Assembly: GCA_021784975.1 (NCBI GenBank)
Contig: JAJYGU010000461.1
Span: 1 to 7,228, forward strand
Length of the DNA stretch: 7,228 nucleotides
From: Planctomycetota bacterium
GTDB taxonomy: Bacteria > Planctomycetota > Planctomycetia > Pirellulales > Thermoguttaceae
Reading direction: 5' to 3'
Numbering within the stretch: position 1 is the stretch's first letter; every line of letters begins with the position of its first letter. The translations under genes and the position numbers were made by a program. Positions 1-6,207 of the stretch are shown here, in pieces. The notes below the pieces were generated by a model. The model did no database searches and was not told the DNA's origin. It worked only from the letters and a program-made list of their open reading frames with translations.

Positions 1-219
1 ATCCCCTCGAAGGAGAATGAAGACCGCGACGCGCGGCCTGTGGAATTCGATCGAGACACGTACCGCCAACGCAACGTCGTCGAACGCCTCATTGGTTGGC
101 TGAAAGAAAGCCGGCGCATCTTCTCTCGATTCGAGAAGACGGCCAAGAACTTTGGCGGCATGTTGAAACTCGCGTTCATCCAACAGTACCTACGATACGA
201 CGTCCATTTCACCTTTTGA
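1..219 (+). CDS. IS5-family DDE transposase, C-terminal 72 residues (5' end off window)
   Basis: The frame is open from base 1 to a TGA at 217-219. It catalyses transposon excision and insertion through a DDE catalytic site, of which only the last acidic residue is in the window. Visible is the family signature Y-(2)-R-(3)-E-(6)-K, in YRQRNVVERLIGWLK (residues 21-35 of the fragment, codons from base 61). The glutamate of VVER is the catalytic E. The preceding IPSKENEDR resembles the stretch that follows the second catalytic Asp in IS5 relatives. The tail, FEKTAKNFGGMLKLAFI and onward, is the usual C-terminal helix. The stop overlaps by a few bases, in antisense, the end of the zinc-ribbon gene that reads leftward. 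Truncation here is due only to the window edge. IS5 family is secure; the subgroup (IS427-like) is a guess. Confidence 0.88.
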   Translation: MPSKENEDRDARPVEFDRDTYRQRNVVERLIGWLKESRRIFSRFEKTAKNFGGMLKLAFIQQYLRYDVHFTF

Positions 220-230
220 GACAAAGCCTA
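1..230 (+). mobile_element. Right end of an IS5-family insertion sequence (left part outside window)
   Basis: The region holds the 3' end of an IS5-family transposase gene and, just after its stop, a plausible IS terminus. The bases TTTTGAGACAAAGCC (214-228) are followed by TA at 229-230. Many IS5-family elements duplicate a TA or TNA target and have their terminal repeat within a few bases of the transposase stop, so I place the boundary at about 228-230. The left end and the matching inverted repeat are outside the window, so the boundary is inferred. Bases beyond about 230 read as a different gene on the other strand, which supports the boundary. Confidence 0.6.
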
Positions 231-413
231 ATCTTCTCACAAGTTGTGATTCGGCGGCCACAGCGTCGACACTCACGCCGCCGAATCACAGATCCGCCAC
301 GATACGGCCGCGTGTAGACGACGCGGGAATGCTTGCAACCGCAGGTGCGGCACTCCAAACCATGCCGGTCGTCGTCAGGTTTTCGGGGGGGGCATGTTCT
401 CTGTTTCCATCAT
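209..413 (-). pseudogene. Small NrdR-like zinc-ribbon protein, frameshifted at a C8 run and cut at its 3' end by the IS
   Basis: On the - strand an ATG at 413-411 overlaps the terminase stop (412-410) as ATGA. The frame opens as MMETENMPPPKT and stops in the run of eight C (eight G on the + strand, 385-392). If that run had seven C, the frame would continue to a TGA at 211-209 and give a 67-residue protein. That protein has Cys pairs CRTC (21-24) and CRRC (48-51) around a basic middle (SRVVYTRPYRGG, then VIRRRE) and ends CGRRITTCEKI. The pattern closely matches the N-terminal zinc ribbon of NrdR and small zinc-ribbon proteins I recall beside planctomycete terminases. The last six residues lie in the IS end (bases up to about 230), so the native C-terminus is lost. 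Whether the C8 is real, an assembly error or a slippery site cannot be told. A TTG start just before the first Cys pair is an alternative. Confidence 0.62.
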
Positions 414-2668
414 CTGCTCCGCTGCAGGACTGAAAGCTTGATCCGCGCACGCCGCGGGGCGGCCTTCGTGTCCGTTCCGAGCAATATCGATCCCTGGATG
501 GAAGCCGCCACAGCACAGCCGACCAGACAATCGAGCCAATGGTTGTCCACGGCGGCGACCCGCAACTTCCATTCGTCAACGGTGCGACCACGGCCTTCGG
601 TTTTCACGCGGTACTCGGCCGTAATGTGTTCGGCGAATAGGCGATGCGAGGTGGCGCTCTCGCCGAAGAGAGAAAGGCAACCACGGTCGCCCATTGAGAC
701 CGCGAGCCGGGCGTGCACAAACGACTTCCAATAGTTGGTGTCGAAGACAACGTGCCGTACTGCCCGCTTGCCTTGCACGTTGGGGATGCGCCAGTTGAGC
801 CCTACGCGGTCGCCCAACTTCCGCTTGTACTCGGAGAAGGGAACGCTGGAGGCTCCGACGAAGCGGCCGTGACTGGGCAGAAGAACCGCCGAATGGGCGC
901 TTTGGCGGCAGAACTGATAGACCACATCCGTCGACGAGCCCCAGTTGGCGTCGATCAGGCATCGTTCGATCCGCATGCCTGCGCCGTCGTCCCGATGCCA
1001 TTCTCGTAGGAGACATCGGTTTGTGAGCTCCTCGAGTCCAGAATAGATCGAGCCTTCCAGGCCTGCGCCCTTGGCAACTTGGGAAAGAGTTGGCTGGGCA
1101 TCGCGGAGCGTGAAATAGCCTCGCTTCTGGTCGGGATAGGCCCCGTAATCGATCACGTAGCCAGTGAAATCATCCTCCCACGCTACCACCACGTAGAACA
1201 ACAATGCCGCCTGTACATCCACGAACATCGTCAAATGGTTACAACCGATCGGGACATCGCCACGTCGGAGGCGATTGAACTTGGCCGCGACCTGGTCGGC
1301 CGTCAGTTCGTCGTCCTGCGGCATCTCTTCCGGTAGCGGCTCGTTTTGATACTCGGCCCAGAATGCTCGCTCGTCCTGGAGACGTAGGTTCATGGCGTGC
1401 TGCACGGCCGATAATTCGTCGTAGTTGTGGCGCTCCGGCCAGGCAACATTTGCGCCGGCATCCATCGCTTCCCGATGTTGCCCGTAGAACTCGGTTGCAT
1501 CGGTTAGCCCTCGCTCCGCTCGCAGACCATCGGCGCGGATTTCGGCATACTTGTTCCACAAGGCTTCATTCGTGGGGAACGCGTAAACCATTTTGGTGCG
1601 TTCCCCTTGCCACTGTGGGTGTTTGTCCCGACTTAGGATCCGGTCGGCCATGTCGTCGGGGCGAATCACCGTGCATGGCATCACGCCGGCAATCTTTCTG
1701 CCCGGGCCGGCAAGACCAAGCACGGCGCCGGCCAGAATGCTTTCACGCGTGGCGCACTGGGAAATGCTGCGGGCGGATTCGTCGGTCTGCGGATCATCGA
1801 GCACTACCAGCGACGGACGGACTGAGTGACCGTCGTGGCGTTTGTACTTCATGCCACGGATGCGGCCCGTGATACCGGCAACCTTGATGATTGCCCCCGA
1901 GGCCTTGCTGTCCGGCATCGACGGCAATACGACTTCACGCGCAGTCCAGCCAATGTGTGTCCGCTCGCCCTTGTAGAGTTGGCCGCTGCAGCGATTGGCG
2001 ATCCCATCGAGGCACTGAATCGGATAAACAACCTCAGGGAAATCGTCTAATAGCAGATCGTTGCCGTCCAACTCCGTCTTGATGCTCTCGAGCATGTCCA
2101 TCGCGTGGCCTTCGTCGCTGCCGATGAGGCAAACGAAGTCGCGATGACCATAGAGCACCGCCCAAATGCAGGCGCATTCACAGATGCTGGTTTTGCCCGA
2201 TCCGCGAGGCATTGCCATGGCGAACAGCCCACCGTGGAGCACCGCCTGCTCGATCTTGGCGATCACCTTCAGGTGGTCGGGCGACCAGGCCAAGTGGAAT
2301 GTGAAGGGGAAATAGGCCTCGCAGAAGAAACGGAAATCGGTCGCCGCCTGCTGCTTGCGATCCCGATTAACGACCGCCGGCAATTCGCCGATGTCGCGCC
2401 CGGCCAAAGACAACGCCGCATTGCGTGCCCGGGCACGATCCTTCAGGGCCTCGTAGGGATCGCCCAGTTCGGGCCGCGGTTCGTGGCGGACCGCTACTAG
2501 CCAGGCCGTGTAACGGAACAGATCGACGTGCCGGCCGTCGCCGACCCGGAAGCCAGCGCGAGACCGGTGGCGCAGCAACTGCCGCTCGCCGATCACCTCA
2601 CCCAAGGGCGTGGAGTTCAAGAGGCGGACCAGCTCGGTCGGACGTAGTTGCCGTGGGTCAATCGGCAC
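410..2668 (-). CDS. Phage terminase large subunit, GpA type (packaging ATPase and nuclease), 752 aa
   Basis: This is the DNA-packaging motor and genome-cutting enzyme of tailed phages, acting at the procapsid portal. A Walker A motif, MAMPRGSGKTS, lies at residues 151-161 and a Walker B motif, SLVVLDDPQT, at 286-295. The nuclease half begins at MFVDVQ (D484), followed by LIDANWGSSTDVVYQFCR (571-588), FDTNYWK (D643) and the C-terminal NHWLDC (D713). This order is that of the GpA/lambda gpA family, and the length is slightly above usual. The extra N-terminus (1-63) has a helix-turn-helix-like stretch resembling the 74-aa neighbour. The start is GTG at 2668-2666, chosen because AAGGAG lies 7 bases upstream (2681-2676). 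The gene overlaps the upstream 74-aa gene by 11 bases, and its stop overlaps the zinc-ribbon start, implying translational coupling. No disabling mutation is visible. Confidence 0.93.
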   Translation of the reverse strand: MPIDPRQLRPTELVRLLNSTPLGEVIGERQLLRHRSRAGFRVGDGRHVDLFRYTAWLVAVRHEPRPELGDPYEALKDRARARNAALSLAGRDIGELPAVVNRDRKQQAATDFRFFCEAYFPFTFHLAWSPDHLKVIAKIEQAVLHGGLFAMAMPRGSGKTSICECACIWAVLYGHRDFVCLIGSDEGHAMDMLESIKTELDGNDLLLDDFPEVVYPIQCLDGIANRCSGQLYKGERTHIGWTAREVVLPSMPDSKASGAIIKVAGITGRIRGMKYKRHDGHSVRPSLVVLDDPQTDESARSISQCATRESILAGAVLGLAGPGRKIAGVMPCTVIRPDDMADRILSRDKHPQWQGERTKMVYAFPTNEALWNKYAEIRADGLRAERGLTDATEFYGQHREAMDAGANVAWPERHNYDELSAVQHAMNLRLQDERAFWAEYQNEPLPEEMPQDDELTADQVAAKFNRLRRGDVPIGCNHLTMFVDVQAALLFYVVVAWEDDFTGYVIDYGAYPDQKRGYFTLRDAQPTLSQVAKGAGLEGSIYSGLEELTNRCLLREWHRDDGAGMRIERCLIDANWGSSTDVVYQFCRQSAHSAVLLPSHGRFVGASSVPFSEYKRKLGDRVGLNWRIPNVQGKRAVRHVVFDTNYWKSFVHARLAVSMGDRGCLSLFGESATSHRLFAEHITAEYRVKTEGRGRTVDEWKLRVAAVDNHWLDCLVGCAVAASIQGSILLGTDTKAAPRRARIKLSVLQRSR

Positions 2669-2882
2669 GGGACATCTCCTTCACCAGCCACGCAGCAAAA
2701 TGGACAAGGTTCAGCGTTCCATCCGCATTCGTCGGCGCGCCGCTGGCCACGTCCGCCTGGAGCATCTCGACGGTGACCGGGCTGGGGCCCGAGGCAGAAA
2801 GGACACGGGCTGCGTCCTGCAGCCGTAAGGCCTGGGGATTCAGCGGGCCGGGTTGCCGTCCGTTAGCGTTATGTTCACTCAT
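2658..2882 (-). CDS. 74-aa protein upstream of terminase, probable small terminase-like DNA-binding partner
   Basis: The ATG at 2882-2880 is preceded by GGAAGG with 7-base spacing. The stop lies 11 bases inside the terminase gene, so the two are translationally coupled. The N-terminus is polar. Residues 14-30 form a helix (LNPQALRLQDAARVLSA), then VTVEMLQADVASGAP and NADGTLNLVHFAAWLVKEM (52-70). The last part looks like the wing and recognition region of Nu1-like small terminase proteins and aligns with residues 38-63 of the terminase itself. Position and motif suggest a small-subunit role, recognising DNA and recruiting the large subunit, but this is inference. I recall similar small proteins before terminases in planctomycete genomes. 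Without structure prediction it remains a conserved hypothetical protein. Confidence 0.8.
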   Translation of the reverse strand: MSEHNANGRQPGPLNPQALRLQDAARVLSASGPSPVTVEMLQADVASGAPTNADGTLNLVHFAAWLVKEMSRAD

Positions 2883-3033
2883 CAGCGAGCCTTCCCGTGC
2901 CCATCAATTACAAAGGAATTACAAGACGTCGGGGAAATAGTCGCGGAATCCGCTTGATGTTTCTCCGAAATCCTGGCTCCTGTGTGGATGTGGAAACGAA
3001 CATACGACCGCAAGAACCAGAGGGAGATCGAAG
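2883..3033. promoter_or_regulatory. Divergent gap between the packaging cassette and the small-gene cluster
   Basis: These 151 bases separate two divergent operons and must hold promoters for both, unless transcription reads in from elsewhere. No convincing -35/-10 pair stands out on either strand. There is a direct repeat of AATTACAA (2906-2913 and 2917-2924) with an 11-base period, read as TTGTAATT twice on the - strand, 24 to 42 bases upstream of the leftward start. One-helical-turn spacing fits an operator or an overlapping pair of AT-rich promoter elements. The ribosome binding sites of both flanking genes also lie here: GGAAGG leftward and GGGAG rightward. Confidence 0.35.
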
Positions 3034-3390
3034 ATGACCGCGAACCGAAAACGAAAGAATGCGACCCGCACGCCGATTGACGCCTTCGACATTGGCGACG
3101 ACCTGCAAATTACCAAGACAACCCGCCGGGCGGCCGGGGCCGGCACCTGGGTGATCGGAACGATCGCCGGCCACAAGTTCAACGTGTTGGTATTTCCCGA
3201 GCACGCCGAGTCCCCCGACTACGAATTGGAAGACAGCCGCATCTCGAAAATCTGGCTGCAACGCATTTCCGACAAGGCTACGGTGGTGAACTTCGATCGG
3301 GGATGGGACATTCGCCCGACGACCAAGGCCGCCCAGGCAATCGTCGATTTCCTGGCCGCCGGCTTGGCGGACCTGGTCTACCACGCCTAA
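3034..3390 (+). CDS. 118-aa hypothetical protein, DUF7678-like
   Basis: ATG at 3034 with AGGGAG 7 bases upstream. It is the first gene of a four-gene rightward cluster. After a basic N-terminus (residues 2-13) come hydrophobic strand-like segments: GTWVIGTIAGHKFNVLVF (37-54) and YELEDSRISKIWLQRI (63-78). The tail, AAQAIVDFLAAGLADLVYHA (99-118), is probably helical. The GT.(V/I)IGT.(A/S)G..F(N/D)..VFPEHAE and (D/E)SRISK(I/L)W pattern recalls small phage proteins I associate with DUF7678, whose function is unknown. That name is from memory and should be confirmed. No signal peptide or membrane segment is seen. It is cytoplasmic and probably an accessory phage protein. Nothing in the sequence indicates a catalytic role. 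Confidence 0.82.
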   Translation: MTANRKRKNATRTPIDAFDIGDDLQITKTTRRAAGAGTWVIGTIAGHKFNVLVFPEHAESPDYELEDSRISKIWLQRISDKATVVNFDRGWDIRPTTKAAQAIVDFLAAGLADLVYHA

Positions 3391-3411
3391 CCGACGACGA
3401 GGAGCAACACC

Positions 3412-3636
3412 ATGCGAAACACCGAAATCACCATCCGGGCCACCGAACACCCCAGCGCCCACGAGGCCATCCAGCACTTGGATGTCTCTGGCGACGACCA
3501 CGCCATCCTGGTTGGCAACAAGTACCTCACCCTGCAGCGCGCCGAGGCCGAACGCATCGCCGCAGCCGGCATCGAGTTCGCCTACCTTGTCGACCACCAC
3601 GGCAAGATCATGACCATCCCGGCCAATGACCGGTAG
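3412..3636 (+). CDS. 74-aa hypothetical protein
   Basis: ATG at 3412, preceded by GAGGAG (3399-3404), 21 bases after the previous stop, so it is very likely co-transcribed. The protein is mixed: a strand-rich start (TEITIRATE), a helix (HEAIQHLD), a strand-turn-strand segment (DHAILVGNKYLTLQ), a helix rich in Ala and Glu (RAEAERIAAAG, 43-53), then FAYLVDHHGKIMTIPAN. This alternation suggests a small compact alpha/beta fold. I do not recognise the family, and no metal-binding cysteines, membrane segment or catalytic motif are apparent. It shares codon style and ribosome binding strength with its neighbours, which supports it as a real gene. Its function is unknown; the context is a phage accessory cluster. 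Confidence 0.78.
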   Translation: MRNTEITIRATEHPSAHEAIQHLDVSGDDHAILVGNKYLTLQRAEAERIAAAGIEFAYLVDHHGKIMTIPANDR

Positions 3637-3654
3637 CCCCAAAGGAGCCTGACC

Positions 3655-3879
3655 ATGCAAGCACGCAAGACCAGAACACCGCCCTTGCCGAATGGCACCC
3701 CGGTGGAAGTCGACATCGCCGAGGGCTTGAGCGTCGCCCAGGGCGTGATTGTGGCCGCCGAGTATGACGACGGCTGGTTGTACCGCATCGAGACCACCGG
3801 CGGCGACGATTGCCGCAGGCATCGCAACGACGCTGGCGAGTTGTGGGCATGGGCTTTCGAGATCAAACCACGTAACTAA
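3655..3879 (+). CDS. 74-aa hypothetical protein with an SH3-like beta-barrel pattern
   Basis: ATG at 3655 with AAAGGAG about 7 bases upstream, 18 bases after the preceding stop. Residues 10-22 (PLPNGTPVEVDIA) and 30-46 (GVIVAAEYDDGWLYRIE) are short strands separated by turns. They continue as TTGGDDCRRHRNDAGELWAWAFEIKP. The pattern of a glycine-proline turn, alternating hydrophobics and a closing WAFEIKP looks like an SH3, KOW or Tudor-type barrel. It contains GW-x5-TTG (40-49), and the same spacing occurs in the N-terminal part of the next protein. Such domains often bind nucleic acid or protein, but no target can be named. The single cysteine argues against a zinc site. Confidence 0.8.
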   Translation: MQARKTRTPPLPNGTPVEVDIAEGLSVAQGVIVAAEYDDGWLYRIETTGGDDCRRHRNDAGELWAWAFEIKPRN

Positions 3880-3918
3880 CGTTTCCCCCTGTTCCCTTTT
3901 TTCCAAAGGAGAAGTGTG

Positions 3919-4503
3919 ATGAAGAAGAGCGAAGTGAAGTTGGGTGGCGTCTACACCGCCAAGGTAACCGACAAGCTGGTCGAGGTACGGATTGACGCGG
4001 AAAGCCGCCACGGCGGCTGGGACGCGACGAACCTCACCACCGGCAAGAAGGTCCGCATCAAATCGGCCCAGCGGTTGCGGGCGGCCACCGGCGGCGACGC
4101 TGGCGCCACAGCCGCCAAGAAAGGCCAGGGCGGCAAGAAGGCCAAGGCCGGGGCCGACGCTAAACAGGCGCAAACGTCGGCGGCCAAGGCCAAAGACGTG
4201 GCCCCCGAGGCGGCAGACGGCAAGAAGGCCGACAAGCCCAAGCGAACGCGGGCCAAGAAGGAAGCCAAGGAGAAACGAGTAAGCGGGCTGGATGCCGCGG
4301 CCAAGGTTCTGCAGGAGTCCGGCCAGCCGATGACGACCAAGGAGATGGTCGAGGCGGCCGAGCAGAAGGGCTATTGGAAGTCGCCCGGCGGCAAGACGCC
4401 GCACGCCACCCTCTACAGCGCGATCATCCGCGAGATTCGGGCTAAAGGCAACGACGCCCGGTTCACGAAGACCGAACGCGGGAAATTCACGGCCAACGTT
4501 TAG
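3919..4503 (+). CDS. HARE-HTH domain protein with N-terminal SH3-like module and K/A-rich linker, 194 aa
   Basis: The start is ATG at 3919, 7 bases after AAAGGAG (3905-3911). A GTG one codon earlier (3916) is possible but worse placed. Residues 1-54 form an SH3-like segment with GGWDATNLTTGKKVRIKSAQ (32-51). Residues 58-120 are a low-complexity Ala/Lys/Gly linker, likely disordered and DNA-contacting. Residues 121-194 are a HARE-HTH winged helix: SGLDAAAKVLQESGQPMTTK, then EMVEAAEQKGYWKSPGGKTP, then HATLYSAIIREI and FTKTERGKF. HARE-HTH domains occur in chromatin proteins, RNA polymerase delta and restriction enzymes, and have been proposed to sense DNA modification. A DNA-binding role is therefore likely and a modification-reader role is possible. 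It is the last gene of the rightward cluster and its stop overlaps that of the convergent DUF1937 gene. Confidence 0.9.
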   Translation: MKKSEVKLGGVYTAKVTDKLVEVRIDAESRHGGWDATNLTTGKKVRIKSAQRLRAATGGDAGATAAKKGQGGKKAKAGADAKQAQTSAAKAKDVAPEAADGKKADKPKRTRAKKEAKEKRVSGLDAAAKVLQESGQPMTTKEMVEAAEQKGYWKSPGGKTPHATLYSAIIREIRAKGNDARFTKTERGKFTANV

Positions 4504-4871
4504 TGCCATCTCCCTCCTCCCTTCAACCCCGGCTTAGCCCCGGGGTTCTCTTCGGCCTGAAGGAACGTGACGGGCTTGCCCAACCGGCGGGCGATGGCAA
4601 TCTCGGCTTGGACGCCCACGCTTTCCCGCCAACCGTCGAGCATCAACACCACGACCTCGTCGCACGATTCCAGATGACGCTGATCGTGCTGCTGCCAGAA
4701 GGACCATGTGTGCGGAACACCCCACGCGCATATCGGATGACCGTGCGCCACGGGACAGAAGACGACCTGGCCGCGGGAGATCAACGCGGCCGCGGCGCGA
4801 CAAGCCGCCTCGAACCGCTGCTGCCGAACAGTGGGGTCGGCGTGCGTGTACGGAGATGCCAGGTAGATCAT
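4500..4871 (-). CDS. DUF1937 protein, nucleoside 2-deoxyribosyltransferase-like fold, 123 aa
   Basis: The start is ATG at 4871-4869, overlapping the methyltransferase stop as ATGA, so translation is probably coupled. The N-terminus MIYLASPYTHADPTVRQQRF is the DUF1937 signature. GQVVFCPVAHGHPICAWG (34-51) and CDEVVVLMLDGWRESVGVQ (70-88) follow, then AEIAIARRLGKPVTFL (89-104). Spacing of the Y-A-S-P-Y start, the LDGW..S.GV..E motif and the final strand fits the Rossmann-like fold of nucleoside 2-deoxyribosyltransferase relatives. In these, a Glu in the S.G...E segment is the nucleophile, and E90 of VGVQAE is the candidate here. The exact substrate for DUF1937 is not known to me. The C-terminal 20 residues are Gly/Lys-rich and probably disordered. 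Context suggests a nucleotide-related role alongside the methyltransferase. Confidence 0.88.
   Translation of the reverse strand: MIYLASPYTHADPTVRQQRFEAACRAAAALISRGQVVFCPVAHGHPICAWGVPHTWSFWQQHDQRHLESCDEVVVLMLDGWRESVGVQAEIAIARRLGKPVTFLQAEENPGAKPGLKGGGRWH
4525..4547 (+). terminator. Candidate hairpin terminator for the rightward cluster, inside the DUF1937 gene
   Basis: A perfect 8-bp stem, AACCCCGG (4525-4532) and CCGGGGTT (4540-4547), has a 7-base loop and starts 22 bases after the HARE-HTH stop. It is followed by CTCTTC rather than a clean T run, so strength is uncertain. It lies within the last codons of the leftward DUF1937 gene. Confidence 0.4.
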
Positions 4872-6196
4872 GTGCGGGCCTCCGCTGTTTTGCTGAGTCC
4901 CGCAGCCGGCTCCCGTTGGGCTTTGCGTCCCGTGAAGTTTTCCCAGCGCTGGACAATGACATCGCAGTAGAGCGCGTCCAGTTCCATCAGGAATGCCTTG
5001 CGGCCGGTCTGCTCGGCGGCGATGAGTGTGCTGCCGCTGCCACCGAAGAGGTCTAGGACATTTTCACCGGCTCGCGACGAGTACTGCATAGCACGCACGG
5101 CCAACTCGACAGGCTTCTCCGTGAGGTGGACCATCTTGTTGGGATTGATTTTCTTGACGCTCCAAACGTCCACTGCGTTGTTCGGGCCGAGGTAGACGTG
5201 GGCAGCCCCTTCCTTCCAACCGTAGAAACACCACTCGTGGTTGCCCATGAAGTCCTTCCGTGTCAGCACGGGGTGCTCCTTCACCCAGATGATCGCCTGG
5301 GAGAAATAGAGCTTCTGGGCCTTCAATACCGGCGGATAATTGGCGCAGTTGGCGTATCCACCCCAGATGTAGAAGCCGCGGCCAGGGTCGAGCACTCGTG
5401 CCATATTGCCGAACCACGCATGGAGCAACCGGTCGAACTCCTCGTCGGAGACGAAGTCATTGGCCAGCGGCCGATCCTTCGCCCGAAGCTTGCGGTTGGT
5501 TGGTTTCGATTTCTCCGGATGCCGCGCGAGGTCCAGTTGCTGATGGTGGTAGTTCGTGAAAGAACTGTTGCCGGCCGCGATGGCGTTGTTGCTCCGCGGC
5601 TCGACCTTCACGTTGTACGGCGGATCGGTGTTGACCAACTGCATCGTGGCGCCCGCCAGCAGGCGGTCAACGTCCTCCGGCTTGCTGCTATCGCCACAGA
5701 GAAGGCGATGGTCACCGAGGATCCACACGTCGCCCGGTTTCGTGATCGCTTCGTCCGGCGGCTCGGGCACCTCATCGGGATCCGTTAGCCCGTCCTTCAC
5801 ACCGGGATCCAAGATTTTCGCCAACTCGTCCTGCGAGAACCCCAACAACCCCAGGTCGACTCCCACGCCTTGAAGCTCGGCGAGCTCGATCGGCAGCAGT
5901 TCGTAATCCCAGACGGCCAGACCGGCCGTCTTGTTGTCGGCGATACGATAGGCCTTGATCTGCTCGGGCGCGAGGGCCGTGGCGACATGGACCGGCACCT
6001 CTTGCAAGCCCAGCTTGAGGGCCGCCTTGTACCGGGTGTGGCCGCAGATGATGACGCCATCGGTGTCGACCACGATGGGCTGGCGAAAGCTGAACTGGCG
6101 GATCGACTCGGCCACGGCGTCGACGGCTGCATCGTTTTGACGAGGGTTATTCTCATAGGGGCGGATATCCACAATCGGACGCATTTCAATATGCAT
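4868..6196 (-). CDS. ParB-like N-domain fused to N6/N4 DNA methyltransferase, 442 aa
   Basis: This is a two-domain protein. Residues 1-130 are a ParB/Srx-type N-domain: IVDIRPYENNPRQND (8-22), then VIICGHTRYKAALKLGLQEV (48-67) and KAYRIADNKT (81-90). Residues 155-430 are an N6-adenine or N4-cytosine methyltransferase, with DPPYNV (191-196) as catalytic motif IV and LFGGSGST (383-390) as the S-adenosylmethionine-binding motif I. The latter is preceded by HLTEKP (357-362). Motif IV before I marks the beta-like order, with the target-recognition segment between. The start is ATG at 6196-6194, 7 bases after AAGGAG (6209-6204). The open frame runs 40 codons further upstream but without a comparable ribosome site. 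Such fusions are common in phages and prophages, where they methylate phage DNA. The target sequence cannot be read off. The ATGA overlap with the DUF1937 gene and the stop-overlapping ribosome site show operon structure. Confidence 0.94.
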   Translation of the reverse strand: MHIEMRPIVDIRPYENNPRQNDAAVDAVAESIRQFSFRQPIVVDTDGVIICGHTRYKAALKLGLQEVPVHVATALAPEQIKAYRIADNKTAGLAVWDYELLPIELAELQGVGVDLGLLGFSQDELAKILDPGVKDGLTDPDEVPEPPDEAITKPGDVWILGDHRLLCGDSSKPEDVDRLLAGATMQLVNTDPPYNVKVEPRSNNAIAAGNSSFTNYHHQQLDLARHPEKSKPTNRKLRAKDRPLANDFVSDEEFDRLLHAWFGNMARVLDPGRGFYIWGGYANCANYPPVLKAQKLYFSQAIIWVKEHPVLTRKDFMGNHEWCFYGWKEGAAHVYLGPNNAVDVWSVKKINPNKMVHLTEKPVELAVRAMQYSSRAGENVLDLFGGSGSTLIAAEQTGRKAFLMELDALYCDVIVQRWENFTGRKAQREPAAGLSKTAEART

Positions 6197-6207
6197 GGCT
6201 GCGCTCC

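Noticed and set aside
245..290. Intrinsic terminator between the IS and the packaging genes
   Set aside because: The stem is perfect but the loop is 20 bases and no T run follows on either strand. It also lies within the reconstructed zinc-ribbon codons.
286..591. 101-codon - strand frame overlapping the terminase end
   Set aside because: The composition is unlike a domain and it overlaps the terminase C-terminus. The zinc-ribbon reading in the terminase frame explains 209-384 better.
1363..1872. 169-codon + strand frame
   Set aside because: It is antisense to the terminase ATPase region, Arg/Cys-rich, with no motif or ribosome site.
2919..3182. - strand frame whose end (GFRDYFPDVL) looks protein-like
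   Set aside because: Most of it is antisense to the 118-aa gene and there is no ribosome site; the protein-like tail is only about 20 residues. A remnant of an older gene cannot be excluded but is not supported.
2908..4509. Very long open frame on the - strand (533 codons)
   Set aside because: It lies antisense to four well-marked rightward genes that each have a ribosome binding site. Its translation is Gly/Leu/Val-rich with no domain, as expected for the shadow of GC-rich genes.
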